From NCBI GenBank assembly GCA_910579085.1, contig CAJTRU010000057.1, positions 1 through 23,425 of the forward strand: 23,425 nucleotides of DNA. The letters are read 5' to 3'. The notes under the pieces are model-generated. The model saw only the letters and a list, made by a program, of their open reading frames with translations, searched no databases and was not told the DNA's origin. Made by a program: the position numbers and the translations under genes. The DNA comes from an uncultured Lachnospiraceae bacterium. GTDB lineage: Bacteria > Bacillota > Clostridia > Lachnospirales > Lachnospiraceae. The number at the start of each line of letters is the position of its first letter. Positions within the stretch are counted from its first letter, which is position 1. Below are positions 14,201 to 22,279 of this stretch, in pieces.

Positions 14201-16930
14201 ATGCTATATAAGTATCTTAAATTCGATAAAAAAAGAATAACATATTTTATAATTATAATATTATTTATCTGTATATTACAGTATATTGTTACAGGCTCAA
14301 TGGTTTCAAAGCAGGTTGTAACTACAGAAGCAGGTAATGTAAACAGCAGCGTTATTGGTATTATAGACAACGAAGAGGTAATACGCCAGAAATTCCATTT
14401 TGACAGGAAAGTTGTGCTTTCGCAGTTTATATTAAGCTTTGGTTCATTTGAAAGGAAAAAAGTTGGTGATACCCTGGAAATACAAATGACTGATGCTGAT
14501 AACAATATTGTATATGAAACAGATATTGATGTAGACAATATAACCGCAAACCAGACATATACAGTAAATATGGAAAATACTGTTACAATACCTAAAGGTG
14601 TTACTTGCTGTATAAGGCTTACATGCAGTTCTGGAAATATGCCGTATGCAGTTATACCAACACTGAATACTACTAACAGGACAGACCCTAATACTTATAT
14701 GTCAACTCTTAAGATGCAGACACGCAAGAAATCATTAAATATATCTTATACATATTCGTATAGGCAGATATATCCACTTATAGTCCTTATACTTGAATTT
14801 GTACTGGTATTTGTAATATGTTTTGAGCGTGTAACAGCTTATGCGCCATTTTATATTAAAAAGCGCCAGAAACAGCAAAGGCGTGAGGAAAAAGAGCTAA
14901 AACTGCATGAAACAGCAAGTGAAAGCCGCAACAGGAAAAATACAGATAAAAAGACGGACAGGAACGCTGGCATAAAAAAACAGAAAAAAATAAAACGAGG
15001 GAAAGGCATAAGGGAATTTGTAATATACTGCCTTTCAGAACCAAAGGTTCTAAAAAATATAAGAAGGTTTATTATATTCTTTAACCCGCTTGTGCTTTTT
15101 ATAATACTTGAAACGATGAACAGCACAATTTCAGGCATGTATCCGAATGTATGGATATTTACATGGATACTGCTGCTTGCTGTCCAGTTTGCAATTTATG
15201 CAATTGCAGGCAATATGTATACAGCAATGCTTATAATGGATGCAGTATTATTCCCGGCAGGGCTTGGCAATCTTTTTATAATGAACGTAAGGGGCACACC
15301 ACTTCTGCCAGCAGATATTTTCGGGCTTGCAACAGCAACAGAGGTGGCCTCAACATATACACTAAAGTTTAAACCAGCAGAATTTATAATGATTCCAGCT
15401 TTTATAATCTGGATTATGCTTGTGGTACGTTTCAGGGAAAAGACAAACAAAAACACAGTCCAGGCAGCGCAGAAACCATTACTCCGCAGCAAATTAATTA
15501 AACGTGGGGCGCATGTAATAACTGCTGTTGCAATATTTATGGTGTTATACAGTTCAGGGCTTTTAGAATTATGTGGCATAAAAGACAATGTTTGGAATAA
15601 GGTTGCCTCATGCAAATCAAACGGCTTTTACATGAACTTCTTTATTAACTTAAGATACCTTAAAGTATCAGAGCCATCAGGGTATTCACATGATGCAGTT
15701 GCGCAGATATTAGACAGCGTAAAAGAGGAAGCCGCTGTACAGCCAGCCAGCGGCGGGGCAATAGAGGCTAAAGAAGACGGCACAGCACTTTATAACAGTG
15801 ACTTTAAACCATGCACAACACTAGATGGCAAAAAGCCAGATATAATATTAATAATGAATGAAAGCCTTGCCGACTTTTCACTTGTAGGTGATGTTAATTA
15901 TAACAGGGACCCATTAGAATATATACACAGCATGAAGGAAAATACAATAAAAGGGCTTGATTATGTGTCAGTGTTCGGGGCGGGTACAAGCAATTCTGAA
16001 TTTGAGGCAATGACAGGTAATACCATGTCATTTTTCCCAAGCGGATGCAATGTATACCAGCAGTTTATGCATGAAGTGACATACTCAATGCCATCATATC
16101 TTAAGAGCCTTGGGTATACATGTAATGCAATACACCCTAGCAGCGGTACTAACTGGAACAGAATTAACACATATAAAAGCATGAAGTTTGACCAGTTTAT
16201 TACAATTGAGGACTTTAAAAATCCTGAATATGTAAGGTATATAAGTGACAAGGAAAGCTATAAGAAAGTAATAGAACTTTATGAAGAACATGACCGCAGC
16301 AAGCCAATGTTTATGTTTGACATGACAATCCAGAACCACGGCGGCTACCTTACCAATACAAACTGGAAAGAACCGGTTTATGTAGAGGACTCATATTATG
16401 ATGAAGCCAAGGAATTCCTTTCGGCAACAAAAGTGTCAGATGATGCGTTTAAATATCTGGTTGAGTATTTTGAAAAGCAGGAGAACCCTGTAATAATCTG
16501 TATGTTTGGTGACCACTGGCCATCCATAGAAACTGGTTTTTATGAAGAACTGCTTGGCAAGCCACAGAATGAGTGGGAACTTGAAGATATACAAAAGCGT
16601 TATGCAACCCCGTTTGTAATATGGGCAAACTATGATATACAGGAAGGGGACAATGTACTTATAGGCAATAACCTGGTTGAAAACCTGCTGCTTAAAGAAG
16701 CAGGAATTGAACTTCCGCTTTATAATAAATATGTTGAGAAAGTTTCAGAGGACATACCAGTTATAAATGTAAACGGGTATATGGACAAGGAAGGAAACTG
16801 GCATAAATATAATTCAGATGAAACGGAAGAAGAGGCAGAGCTTCTGGATAATTATAAAATACTCCAGTATGGATATTACAGTGACCCTGATAAAGAAAAA
16901 ATGTCAGAACTGTTTGGAATGGAAAATTGA
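14201..16930 (+). CDS. LtaS-like membrane sulfatase-fold phosphoglycerol transferase, large
   Basis: 909 residues from ATG 14201 (AAGGGA about 10 bases upstream). The C-terminal extracellular alkaline-phosphatase/sulfatase domain (about 545-830) shows lipoteichoic-acid-synthase residues: Glu554 (MNES), Thr596 (GAGTSNSEFE, the likely nucleophile), GTNW, NHGGY, and Asp771-His772 (FGDHWP). About five membrane segments precede it (about 275-455). Unlike ordinary LtaS (roughly 650 residues), there is a long N-terminal addition: one membrane segment, a beta-rich outside region (about 60-180), another membrane segment (about 188-210), and a very basic cytoplasmic stretch (about 220-265). It probably builds a glycerol-phosphate-type polymer or decorates a surface glycan. 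It is co-transcribed with LrgA and LrgB. Confidence 0.9.
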   Translation: MLYKYLKFDKKRITYFIIIILFICILQYIVTGSMVSKQVVTTEAGNVNSSVIGIIDNEEVIRQKFHFDRKVVLSQFILSFGSFERKKVGDTLEIQMTDADNNIVYETDIDVDNITANQTYTVNMENTVTIPKGVTCCIRLTCSSGNMPYAVIPTLNTTNRTDPNTYMSTLKMQTRKKSLNISYTYSYRQIYPLIVLILEFVLVFVICFERVTAYAPFYIKKRQKQQRREEKELKLHETASESRNRKNTDKKTDRNAGIKKQKKIKRGKGIREFVIYCLSEPKVLKNIRRFIIFFNPLVLFIILETMNSTISGMYPNVWIFTWILLLAVQFAIYAIAGNMYTAMLIMDAVLFPAGLGNLFIMNVRGTPLLPADIFGLATATEVASTYTLKFKPAEFIMIPAFIIWIMLVVRFREKTNKNTVQAAQKPLLRSKLIKRGAHVITAVAIFMVLYSSGLLELCGIKDNVWNKVASCKSNGFYMNFFINLRYLKVSEPSGYSHDAVAQILDSVKEEAAVQPASGGAIEAKEDGTALYNSDFKPCTTLDGKKPDIILIMNESLADFSLVGDVNYNRDPLEYIHSMKENTIKGLDYVSVFGAGTSNSEFEAMTGNTMSFFPSGCNVYQQFMHEVTYSMPSYLKSLGYTCNAIHPSSGTNWNRINTYKSMKFDQFITIEDFKNPEYVRYISDKESYKKVIELYEEHDRSKPMFMFDMTIQNHGGYLTNTNWKEPVYVEDSYYDEAKEFLSATKVSDDAFKYLVEYFEKQENPVIICMFGDHWPSIETGFYEELLGKPQNEWELEDIQKRYATPFVIWANYDIQEGDNVLIGNNLVENLLLKEAGIELPLYNKYVEKVSEDIPVINVNGYMDKEGNWHKYNSDETEEEAELLDNYKILQYGYYSDPDKEKMSELFGMEN

Positions 16931-16940
16931 GAGGCTTAGT

Positions 16941-17288
16941 ATGAAACTGTTAAAACAATTTTTAATAATAATCTTGGTATCATTTATTGGTGAAATATTA
17001 AAAGAGGTAATACCATTTCCTGTACCAGCAAGCATATATGGGATGATAATAATGTTTGCATGTCTTGGCACTGGCATAATAAAGGCAGAACAGGTTAGCG
17101 GCGCAGGTGATTTCCTGGTTGAAATAATGCCAGTTATGTTTATACCAGCGGCAGCAGGGCTTATGGACTCATGGGGTATATTAAAACCTGTGCTTTTGCC
17201 AGTATCAGTTATAACAGTGGTGTCTACCATAATAGTAATGGTGGTTTCTGGCATAGTGACCCAGTTTGTGTTAAAACATCAAAAATAA
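16941..17288 (+). CDS. lrgA: CidA/LrgA-family holin-like membrane protein
   Basis: 115 residues from ATG 16941, 10 bases after the sulfatase stop, with GAGAGG overlapping that stop. There are four hydrophobic segments, and the family pattern is seen in PFPVPASIYGMIIMF and VEIMPVMFIPAAAGLM. CidA/LrgA proteins work with LrgB in control of murein hydrolase activity and, in some bacteria, in pyruvate or related uptake. The partner follows directly. The open frame continues upstream into the sulfatase gene, but no start there is credible. Confidence 0.92.
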   Translation: MKLLKQFLIIILVSFIGEILKEVIPFPVPASIYGMIIMFACLGTGIIKAEQVSGAGDFLVEIMPVMFIPAAAGLMDSWGILKPVLLPVSVITVVSTIIVMVVSGIVTQFVLKHQK

Positions 17289-17291
17289 TTT

Positions 17292-17312
17292 CCAGATACC
17301 ATTCATATCTGG
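17292..17312 (+). other. Small hairpin between lrgA and lrgB
   Basis: CCAGATA and TATCTGG form a 7-bp stem with a 7-base loop in the 58-base gap. There is no T run, so it is not a standard terminator. It could affect mRNA stability or the level of lrgB. It is not part of the X-S-Y repeat family. Confidence 0.45.
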
Positions 17313-17346
17313 CATTATACCAGCGGAAATGGAGAATTTAGTTATT

Positions 17347-18039
17347 ATGCAGGATTTTTTAAACAATTCAGTGTTTTTCGGGGTAGTTTTAAGCCTTGCT
17401 GCATATGGTGCAGGGTTATGGATTAAGAATAAATTCAGACTTGCAATTTTCAACCCGCTTTTAATAGCAATTATTATTGTAGTTGCTGTATTAAAGCTGG
17501 CGGGCATAAAATACAGTGTATATAATGAAGGTGCAAAATATATAAGCTACCTGCTGACACCAGCAACCGTGTGCCTTTCAATACCATTGTACAGGCAGGT
17601 GGCAATATTAAAAAAGAACTGGAAAGCAATAATGGCAGGAGTGGTATCAGGTGTCCTGTCCAGCATGGGAAGTGTGCTGGTAATGGCAATGCTTTTTGGA
17701 ATAACACACGAACAATATGTGACACTTCTGCCAAAATCTATTACAACAGCAATAGGCATGGGGGTTTCAGAAGAACTTGGCGGGATAACATCAATAACAG
17801 TAGCAGTAATAATAATAACTGGTGTAATAGGGAATATAATTGCTGTGCCAGTCTGCCGGCTGTCCCATATAACAGAACCTGTTGCAAAAGGCATAGGGCT
17901 GGGGTCGTCAGCACATGCCATAGGTACAGTAAAAGCATTTGAAATGGGTGAGATGGAAGGGGCTATGAGCAGCCTTTCCATAGCAGTATCAGGGCTTGTA
18001 ACAGTGGTGATGGCATCGTTTTTTGCGAAGTTATGGTGA
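17347..18039 (+). CDS. lrgB: LrgB-family membrane protein
   Basis: About 230 residues. ATG 17347 (MQDFLNN) has GGAG 12 bases upstream and gives the usual LrgB beginning. An in-frame ATG at 17329 adds six residues but has no ribosome site, so the start is uncertain. The membrane protein has at least six hydrophobic segments. Family features are FFGVVLSLAAY, the polar LLPKSITTAIGMGVSEELGG and the glycine-rich GIGLGSSAHAIGTVKAFE near the end. It acts with LrgA. Its stop codon TGA provides the first base of the Y element of repeat module M3, so the repeat begins at the very end of the gene. Confidence 0.92.
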   Translation: MQDFLNNSVFFGVVLSLAAYGAGLWIKNKFRLAIFNPLLIAIIIVVAVLKLAGIKYSVYNEGAKYISYLLTPATVCLSIPLYRQVAILKKNWKAIMAGVVSGVLSSMGSVLVMAMLFGITHEQYVTLLPKSITTAIGMGVSEELGGITSITVAVIIITGVIGNIIAVPVCRLSHITEPVAKGIGLGSSAHAIGTVKAFEMGEMEGAMSSLSIAVSGLVTVVMASFFAKLW

Positions 18040-18171
18040 TTTACAGTTATTGTGTGTTTGTGTATGACGGATGGTTTCTGTTGCCAGAGCCAGAATATTC
18101 TGGCATCTGTCATGCGGAACCTGTTATCGTAAATTTATACTAAAACCCATAATACCAATATAACTGTAAAT
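18039..18171 (-). repeat. Module M3, short Y-type fold-back (133 bp)
   Basis: Perfect 12-bp inverted ends, ATTTACAGTTAT (18039-18050) and ATAACTGTAAAT (18160-18171). The left arm resembles the reverse complement of the right end of Y in M2 and M4 (CCAGAGCCAGAATATTC). The right arm resembles 40-102 of M1 (TGGCATCTG, CCTGTTA). The centre is shortened and carries the palindrome CCAGAATATTCTGG. The first base lies in the lrgB stop codon. Confidence 0.85.
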
Positions 18172-18212
18172 GGAGTGGTGGGAATTATTCTGCTAGTCAT
18201 TTATTATATTAT
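18172..18212 (-). repeat. Module M3, spacer S remnant
   Basis: GTGGTGGGAATTATTCTGCTAGTCATTTAT follows the Y end in pieces that match 103-137 of M1 and the reverse complement of about 6022-6058 of M2. Similarity fades before the HAD gene, and no X element follows, so the module is incomplete. The rest of the gap to 18269 holds only the ribosome site AAGGGAGG. Confidence 0.65.
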
Positions 18213-18269
18213 GTAAGCGTCCTTCTCTCCTGCACACAAAAAACGAAATGAAAAGGGAGGTTTTTTTAT

Positions 18270-18992
18270 ATGAAAATACCCAAAATGATATTGTTTGATT
18301 ATGGACAGACTCTTATTGCAGAACAAAGGTTTGATGGAATAAAAGGAACAGAAGCTGTTTTAAAACATGCTACAAGAAATAAATATAATCTGACAGCAGA
18401 ACAAATCCAGGAAAGGGCAAATGAATTAAACAAGGAGTTTGGAAGATATGACCCGGAGAAAAAACACTTATTACAGATAGAAATACCTAATACAATGTTT
18501 ACGCCATATCTTTATGACTCACTGGGGATAGAAATTGAATTAAGCAATGCAGAAATTGATACAGTATTCTGGGATGCTGCTGCACCTGGAGTTCCAACAG
18601 AAGGGATGGAAAATTTTCTGGAATATCTTAAAAATAAAGGCATACGCACAGGTGTAATTAGTAATATTGCTTATGCACAATCTGTGGTTGCTGGACGTAT
18701 AAACCGTATGCTGCCTGGAAACAGCTTTGAATTTATTATTACATCAAGTAATTATATATTTCGTAAACCAAGTAAGAGGATATTTGACCTTGCACTGGAA
18801 AAGTCTGGCTTAAATCCAGATGAAACATGGTATATAGGAGACCAATATGAATGTGACATAAAAGGGGCTTTAAATGCTGGAATATTTCCTGTATGGTACA
18901 TAGGTGCAATAGATTTGCCATATAAAGATGATAAAAATATATTAACAGTAAAAACCTGGGACAAGTTAATGGAAATCATGTCCGTTTCATAA
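18270..18992 (+). CDS. HAD-superfamily hydrolase (probable small-molecule phosphatase)
   Basis: 240 residues from ATG 18270 with a strong AAGGGAGG. All four HAD motifs are visible: DYGQT (nucleophile Asp10, general acid replaced in the usual DxGxT sense), VISNIAY, the Lys166 motif FRKPSKRIF, and IGDQYECD (Asp191, Asp196). A helical cap fits between motifs I and II (about 20-110). The substrate is unknown. The last codons (Ser-Val-Ser-stop) lie inside the conserved left outer end of repeat module M4, so the original C-terminus may have been altered by that repeat. It stands alone between two repeat modules. Confidence 0.9.
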   Translation: MKIPKMILFDYGQTLIAEQRFDGIKGTEAVLKHATRNKYNLTAEQIQERANELNKEFGRYDPEKKHLLQIEIPNTMFTPYLYDSLGIEIELSNAEIDTVFWDAAAPGVPTEGMENFLEYLKNKGIRTGVISNIAYAQSVVAGRINRMLPGNSFEFIITSSNYIFRKPSKRIFDLALEKSGLNPDETWYIGDQYECDIKGALNAGIFPVWYIGAIDLPYKDDKNILTVKTWDKLMEIMSVS

Positions 18993-19019
18993 ATTCCTGT
19001 ACAATAAACTGTATGCAGG

Positions 19020-19338
19020 ATAATTTACAGTTATCTTTTGTTTATAACGTACGCAGGGTTTCCATGTTCCACTAAATTATTACATTCCAAAAAGCATGTC
19101 GCAGACATGGCTTTTGCACGCATTGCGCTACGTCAGCCCACGCAACGGCACATAAAACCCATATGTTCCAGATGAAACTTACGTTTCCTCTGGAACATAT
19201 GGGTTTTATGTGCCGGCGGTGCTGAAGTGCACCTGTCATGTAATAATATTAGCTGGAACACTTGAAACCTGCTGTGTCCTGGTAAAAACACAGAAAACAT
19301 AATATAAAAACAAAATAAATATTATAACTGGAAATTAT
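19020..19338 (+). repeat. Module M4, X-type fold-back element (319 bp)
   Basis: Ends ATAATTTACAGTTATC (19020-19035) and TATAACTGGAAATTAT (19323-19338). It aligns with X of M2 in both arms, including the identical block 19104-19144. The block AAGCATGTC GCA GACATGGCTTTT forms a small stem with T runs on the minus-strand side. The central hairpin differs in sequence from M2. Confidence 0.9.
19147..19214 (+). other. Central hairpin of X in module M4 (26-bp perfect stem)
   Basis: 19147-19172 pairs perfectly with 19189-19214. The 16-base loop contains a further GAAAC/GTTTC pairing around TTAC. CAGC and GCTG flank it in the same place as the 12-bp outer stem of M2. The sequence is close to that of M5 (23232-23295) but unrelated to the M2 stem. 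Confidence 0.9.
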
Positions 19339-19566
19339 GCTGGGAGAGAGGCGGTTTAGACAGACGGAAGTGTCTGGCAGAATAATCCAGTAAAAGGAGT
19401 ACTTTAAGCCCGTCGGCATTAAATATATAGCTTTATGTGCCGCTGTGTGGCTTACCGTAGCGGAATGCGTACAAAAGCCATGCCTCCGGCATGCTTTTTT
19501 TACTGGATATTCTGGCTCTGGCACTGGAAACCGTCCGTCCACTAACAAAAGATAACTGGAAATTTA
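19339..19566 (+). repeat. Module M4, short spacer and Y-type fold-back
   Basis: The first roughly 36 bases match the start of S (GGTTTAGACAGACGGAA against the M2 CTTAGACGTACGGAA). The fold-back then runs from GGCAGAATAATCCAGTAAAA (about 19376) to its complement near 19498-19516. The right end, with TATTCTGGCTCTGGCACT and CCGTCCGTCC, matches Y of M2, and so does GTAAAAGGAGTACTTTAA on the left. The middle, however, contains a segment that on the minus strand matches the X arm (GCATGCCGGAGGCATGGC...), showing mosaic origin. The terminal motif is at 19551-19563. Confidence 0.82.
19473..19501 (+). terminator. Terminator-like stem inside module M4
   Basis: AAAAGCCATGCC-TCC-GGCATGC followed by seven T: a stem with one bulged C and a T run, as in an intrinsic terminator on the + strand. 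Read the other way, the stem is preceded by A and followed by a shorter T run. Related stems in X of M2 (about 5688-5713) and X of M4 (about 19090-19115) point toward the minus strand. Confidence 0.6.
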
Positions 19567-19598
19567 TGAAACGGACGTGGCAGAAAATAATGAAACTA

Positions 19599-19627
19599 TT
19601 GTGAATACATCCGGGAAGTGTTATAAT
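19599..19627 (+). promoter_or_regulatory. Sigma-A promoter for the lipoprotein operon
   Basis: TTGTGA at 19599-19604 and TATAAT at 19622-19627 are separated by 17 bases. The promoter lies 23 bases past the outer end of module M4. The start codon is only 27 bases after the -10 box, giving a leader of about 20 bases. Confidence 0.7.
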
Positions 19628-19653
19628 CAGATAAAATATAAGGAGGTATAAAT

Positions 19654-21249
19654 ATGAGGAAATTGGTAACCACAGGATTATCCATTGCCATTGCAGGAAC
19701 TCTTCTTACAGGCTGTATGAAAATGGATGGCAATATAGTAGTTAATGCTGATGGTTCATGTGTTCTTAGTACAGAAATCAACATAGAAAAAGATGCCATG
19801 CTTTCAGCATATACAAAATATCTTAATGATATTGGCGGCAGTGATGGCTTTACAAAAGAGCAAGTATCTGTAATGATTGAGCAGTATGGAATAAAACTTG
19901 TCAAAATTGACAATAAAGAATACTATAAGATTGCGCCAGATACAGCAGGGCAGACAACAGGCAGTATTCCTGGAAGCATACCAGATAATAGTACAAATCT
20001 TGTAAACAAAAAGTTTGACAGTATAACAAATTATTATAAATCACTTGCAGGAACATCATACCAGACTGAAGATAATGTTTTAAGTTTATCTGAAACTTCA
20101 TTTGTTGTAAAGCAGCCTGCTAATTTAAACGTTATTGACAAGATTTTTTCGGGAGGCCTGGAAGATGGTGTTGCAAGCCTGTTAAAAGGAAGTTCCTTGC
20201 GGGGCAGCATAGAGGATGATGAATTTGACGGGCCTGACAGGGTAGTTCCCTGGGAAGATGATGACGAATATATTGATGATGAAGAGGATGTAGTTACTGA
20301 TAATGGTGATATTAATGCTGTTTTAAAGCTTTTTGAAGACAATGAGATTATGACAAGCCTAAAGACTGCAACAATGACATATAAAGTTACATTCCCATCA
20401 AAGATTAAAGAGAAGTCAGCCAATGCGGTTTTATCGGATAATGATAAAACAGTATCTGTTACAATTCCTTTAGTAAGTGACAGCAGCTTTAACGAATATG
20501 CAGTATGTGAAAATGATATTGCCGCTGAAGGTGCATTAAATGGTGTTGTGTATAAAAATGCAGTTACCGTTACAATTCCTGAAAATTCCACAGCAACATT
20601 AAATGGAAATGAAGTTTCTGGCAAAACAGTAAAATGTGATAAAACAGGTACATATAATTTCAAATTGTCAGATGGAAGGGGCACTACAGAAACCCTCTGT
20701 TTTATGGTTGATACAAGTGCACCTGTTGTTGCAAGGCAGAAAGATGCTGGCAAGGCGGAATTTAGTGATTTGTACAGGGGACAGCAGGCTTTGTTAAACC
20801 GGGGCTATATTGCCATATATGATATAGAAGGCGGTGTATCAGATATTATTGTTGACAGTATAAATGTAAAGGAAGAAGCAACAGTAAATGTTACAAGTAA
20901 TGCGGATAAAGACAGCTTTATTAGTGAATATTATATTTATAGCCTTGATACAAATAATTTTGAAGAAGGAAGCCATGCAATAAGTGTTTCTGATATGGCT
21001 GGCAATAAATCTGAAGAAGAGTTTATAATTGACAGGACAAAGCCATCAATAAAAGGTATTAAAAATGGCAAGACATATAAGAAAGCTGTAACAATAAAGT
21101 TTTCTGATGAAAATGGAATACAGTCAGCATTTTTAAACGGAAGGATATTCAGAAATGGCAGCAAAGCCAGTAAAAAAGGCACTTATACACTAAAAGTAAC
21201 TGATAATGCAGGTAATGTCAGAACTGTAAAGTTTAAGATTAAAAAATAA
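19654..21249 (+). CDS. Surface lipoprotein with C-terminal Ig-like segments
   Basis: 531 residues from ATG 19654, preceded by AGGAGG at a spacing of 7. A lipoprotein signal peptide ends in LLTGC, with Cys21 as the lipidated residue, so it should sit on the outer face of the membrane. An N-terminal domain (about 25-180) begins MDGNIVVNADGSCVLSTEIN, resembling beta-rich bacterial lipoproteins of unknown function. A strongly acidic stretch follows (about 187-222, many Asp/Glu). The C-terminal half contains Ig-like modules, recognisable by VTVTIPENSTATLNG, GTYNFKLSDGRGTTE, VSDMAGNKSEEEFIIDRTKP and GTYTLKVTDNAGNVRTV. The function is unknown; binding or adhesion is only a possibility. It is followed 27 bases later by the SseB-like gene. 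Confidence 0.82.
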   Translation: MRKLVTTGLSIAIAGTLLTGCMKMDGNIVVNADGSCVLSTEINIEKDAMLSAYTKYLNDIGGSDGFTKEQVSVMIEQYGIKLVKIDNKEYYKIAPDTAGQTTGSIPGSIPDNSTNLVNKKFDSITNYYKSLAGTSYQTEDNVLSLSETSFVVKQPANLNVIDKIFSGGLEDGVASLLKGSSLRGSIEDDEFDGPDRVVPWEDDDEYIDDEEDVVTDNGDINAVLKLFEDNEIMTSLKTATMTYKVTFPSKIKEKSANAVLSDNDKTVSVTIPLVSDSSFNEYAVCENDIAAEGALNGVVYKNAVTVTIPENSTATLNGNEVSGKTVKCDKTGTYNFKLSDGRGTTETLCFMVDTSAPVVARQKDAGKAEFSDLYRGQQALLNRGYIAIYDIEGGVSDIIVDSINVKEEATVNVTSNADKDSFISEYYIYSLDTNNFEEGSHAISVSDMAGNKSEEEFIIDRTKPSIKGIKNGKTYKKAVTIKFSDENGIQSAFLNGRIFRNGSKASKKGTYTLKVTDNAGNVRTVKFKIKK

Positions 21250-21276
21250 AAATATGTTTTGGAAGGATATATAAAT

Positions 21277-22224
21277 ATGCCACAGAATGAAAGTAAAGAA
21301 TTATTAGAAGCACTAGATGCAATGAAAAATGAAAAAAACAAGGAAAATGCAGAAAGGCTTACAAAACTGCTTGAAGACGTGGAGGTACTTGTGCCAGCAG
21401 TTATGCCTAAGAATACAGACCCTGCTATTTTAAAGCAGATGTCATCAACATCACCAGATACACCACAGCCTATACCAGAAGGTGCGCAGCCGCTGCCATG
21501 TATATTGCAGAATGAAGCTGGCCAGAAGTTTTTTCCTATATTTACATCTAATGAACAGATTGAGAAGGGAGAGGGTATACCAAAATATCCAATTACCCTT
21601 AATATGCCATTTAAGTCATGCATTGACCTTGTAATTAAACTACAGGGTGTTGAAGGTGCAGTAATTAACCCATATACCCATAATATTCTGATGAATATTA
21701 ACAGGGAAAATTCTGGTAACAATAATGCAGCGCCTGCTGAACCAGAGAAAATACAGATTTCAGAACAGGAATTCCATGCTCTTGTAAGAAGGCAGATGGA
21801 ATCAGCACTGCTTCCTGGAAAGATTTTTACAGAAGGTGAAGAATTTATAAAAGACTTGTGCAGCAGGGAAGGAGAGTGCCTTGTAGAGTTCTTTAAAGAA
21901 CCATATGCAAAGATTGGATGTCCTTACAGTGCAGATGATTATGATTTTATGACATTAAGCATAAGTGACACATTGCAGCTTACACGTATTTCAATGCCAC
22001 ATGAGTATGCATATCCTGGTACTGCTGAAACTCTTTTTGTAACATGGAACCCAGAGGAGAAAAAAGCAGGCTATTATGGTGTATTAAACGCACCAAGGGG
22101 TGAATTTAACAAACTTATGGAGATTACTTCAGAAGGAAAGGCAATAGACCACGGGACAGCGCCTGGTGAGGGAAATGAGCTCCAGTGCATTATTGACATT
22201 GCAAATGCTAAAAACAGTAAGTGA
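21277..22224 (+). CDS. SseB-family protein
   Basis: 315 residues from ATG 21277 with GGAAGG at 21261-21266; a TTG at 21259 is in frame but lacks a site. The N-terminal half resembles the SseB N-terminal domain: helical ELLEALDAMKNEKNKENAERL, then VLVPAV, LQNEAGQKFFPIFTS, LNMPFKSCIDLVIKLQGVEGAVINP. A proline-rich insertion (about 70-82) lies inside it. The C-terminal half (about 165-315) matches the second domain seen in longer family members. The protein is soluble, without a signal peptide. Molecular function is unknown in this family outside pathogen secretion systems, and no such system is seen here. Confidence 0.78.
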   Translation: MPQNESKELLEALDAMKNEKNKENAERLTKLLEDVEVLVPAVMPKNTDPAILKQMSSTSPDTPQPIPEGAQPLPCILQNEAGQKFFPIFTSNEQIEKGEGIPKYPITLNMPFKSCIDLVIKLQGVEGAVINPYTHNILMNINRENSGNNNAAPAEPEKIQISEQEFHALVRRQMESALLPGKIFTEGEEFIKDLCSREGECLVEFFKEPYAKIGCPYSADDYDFMTLSISDTLQLTRISMPHEYAYPGTAETLFVTWNPEEKKAGYYGVLNAPRGEFNKLMEITSEGKAIDHGTAPGEGNELQCIIDIANAKNSK

Positions 22225-22279
22225 GTTACTTTTAATATTTAACCATGCCACAGGCTATTAAAGAGGTGTAAAATATTTA

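Larger units (their letters stand above)
18980..19576 (+). repeat. Module M4, complete X-S-Y composite (597 bp)
   Basis: The outer ends are inverted: GTCCGTTTCATAAATTCC at 18980-18997 and GGAAATTTATGAAACGGAC at 19558-19576, differing by one extra base. In between are the left flank (to 19019), X, a short S and Y, in the same order and direction as in M2. The outer left end overlaps the HAD stop codon. No protein-coding gene is credible within it. Confidence 0.85.

Noticed and set aside
20034..20753. A 239-residue minus-strand open frame inside the lipoprotein gene, and similar long ones at 17547-18113 and 21183-21722
   Set aside because: They are Ser/Thr/Ile-rich shadows of strong + strand genes with ribosome sites and clear domains.
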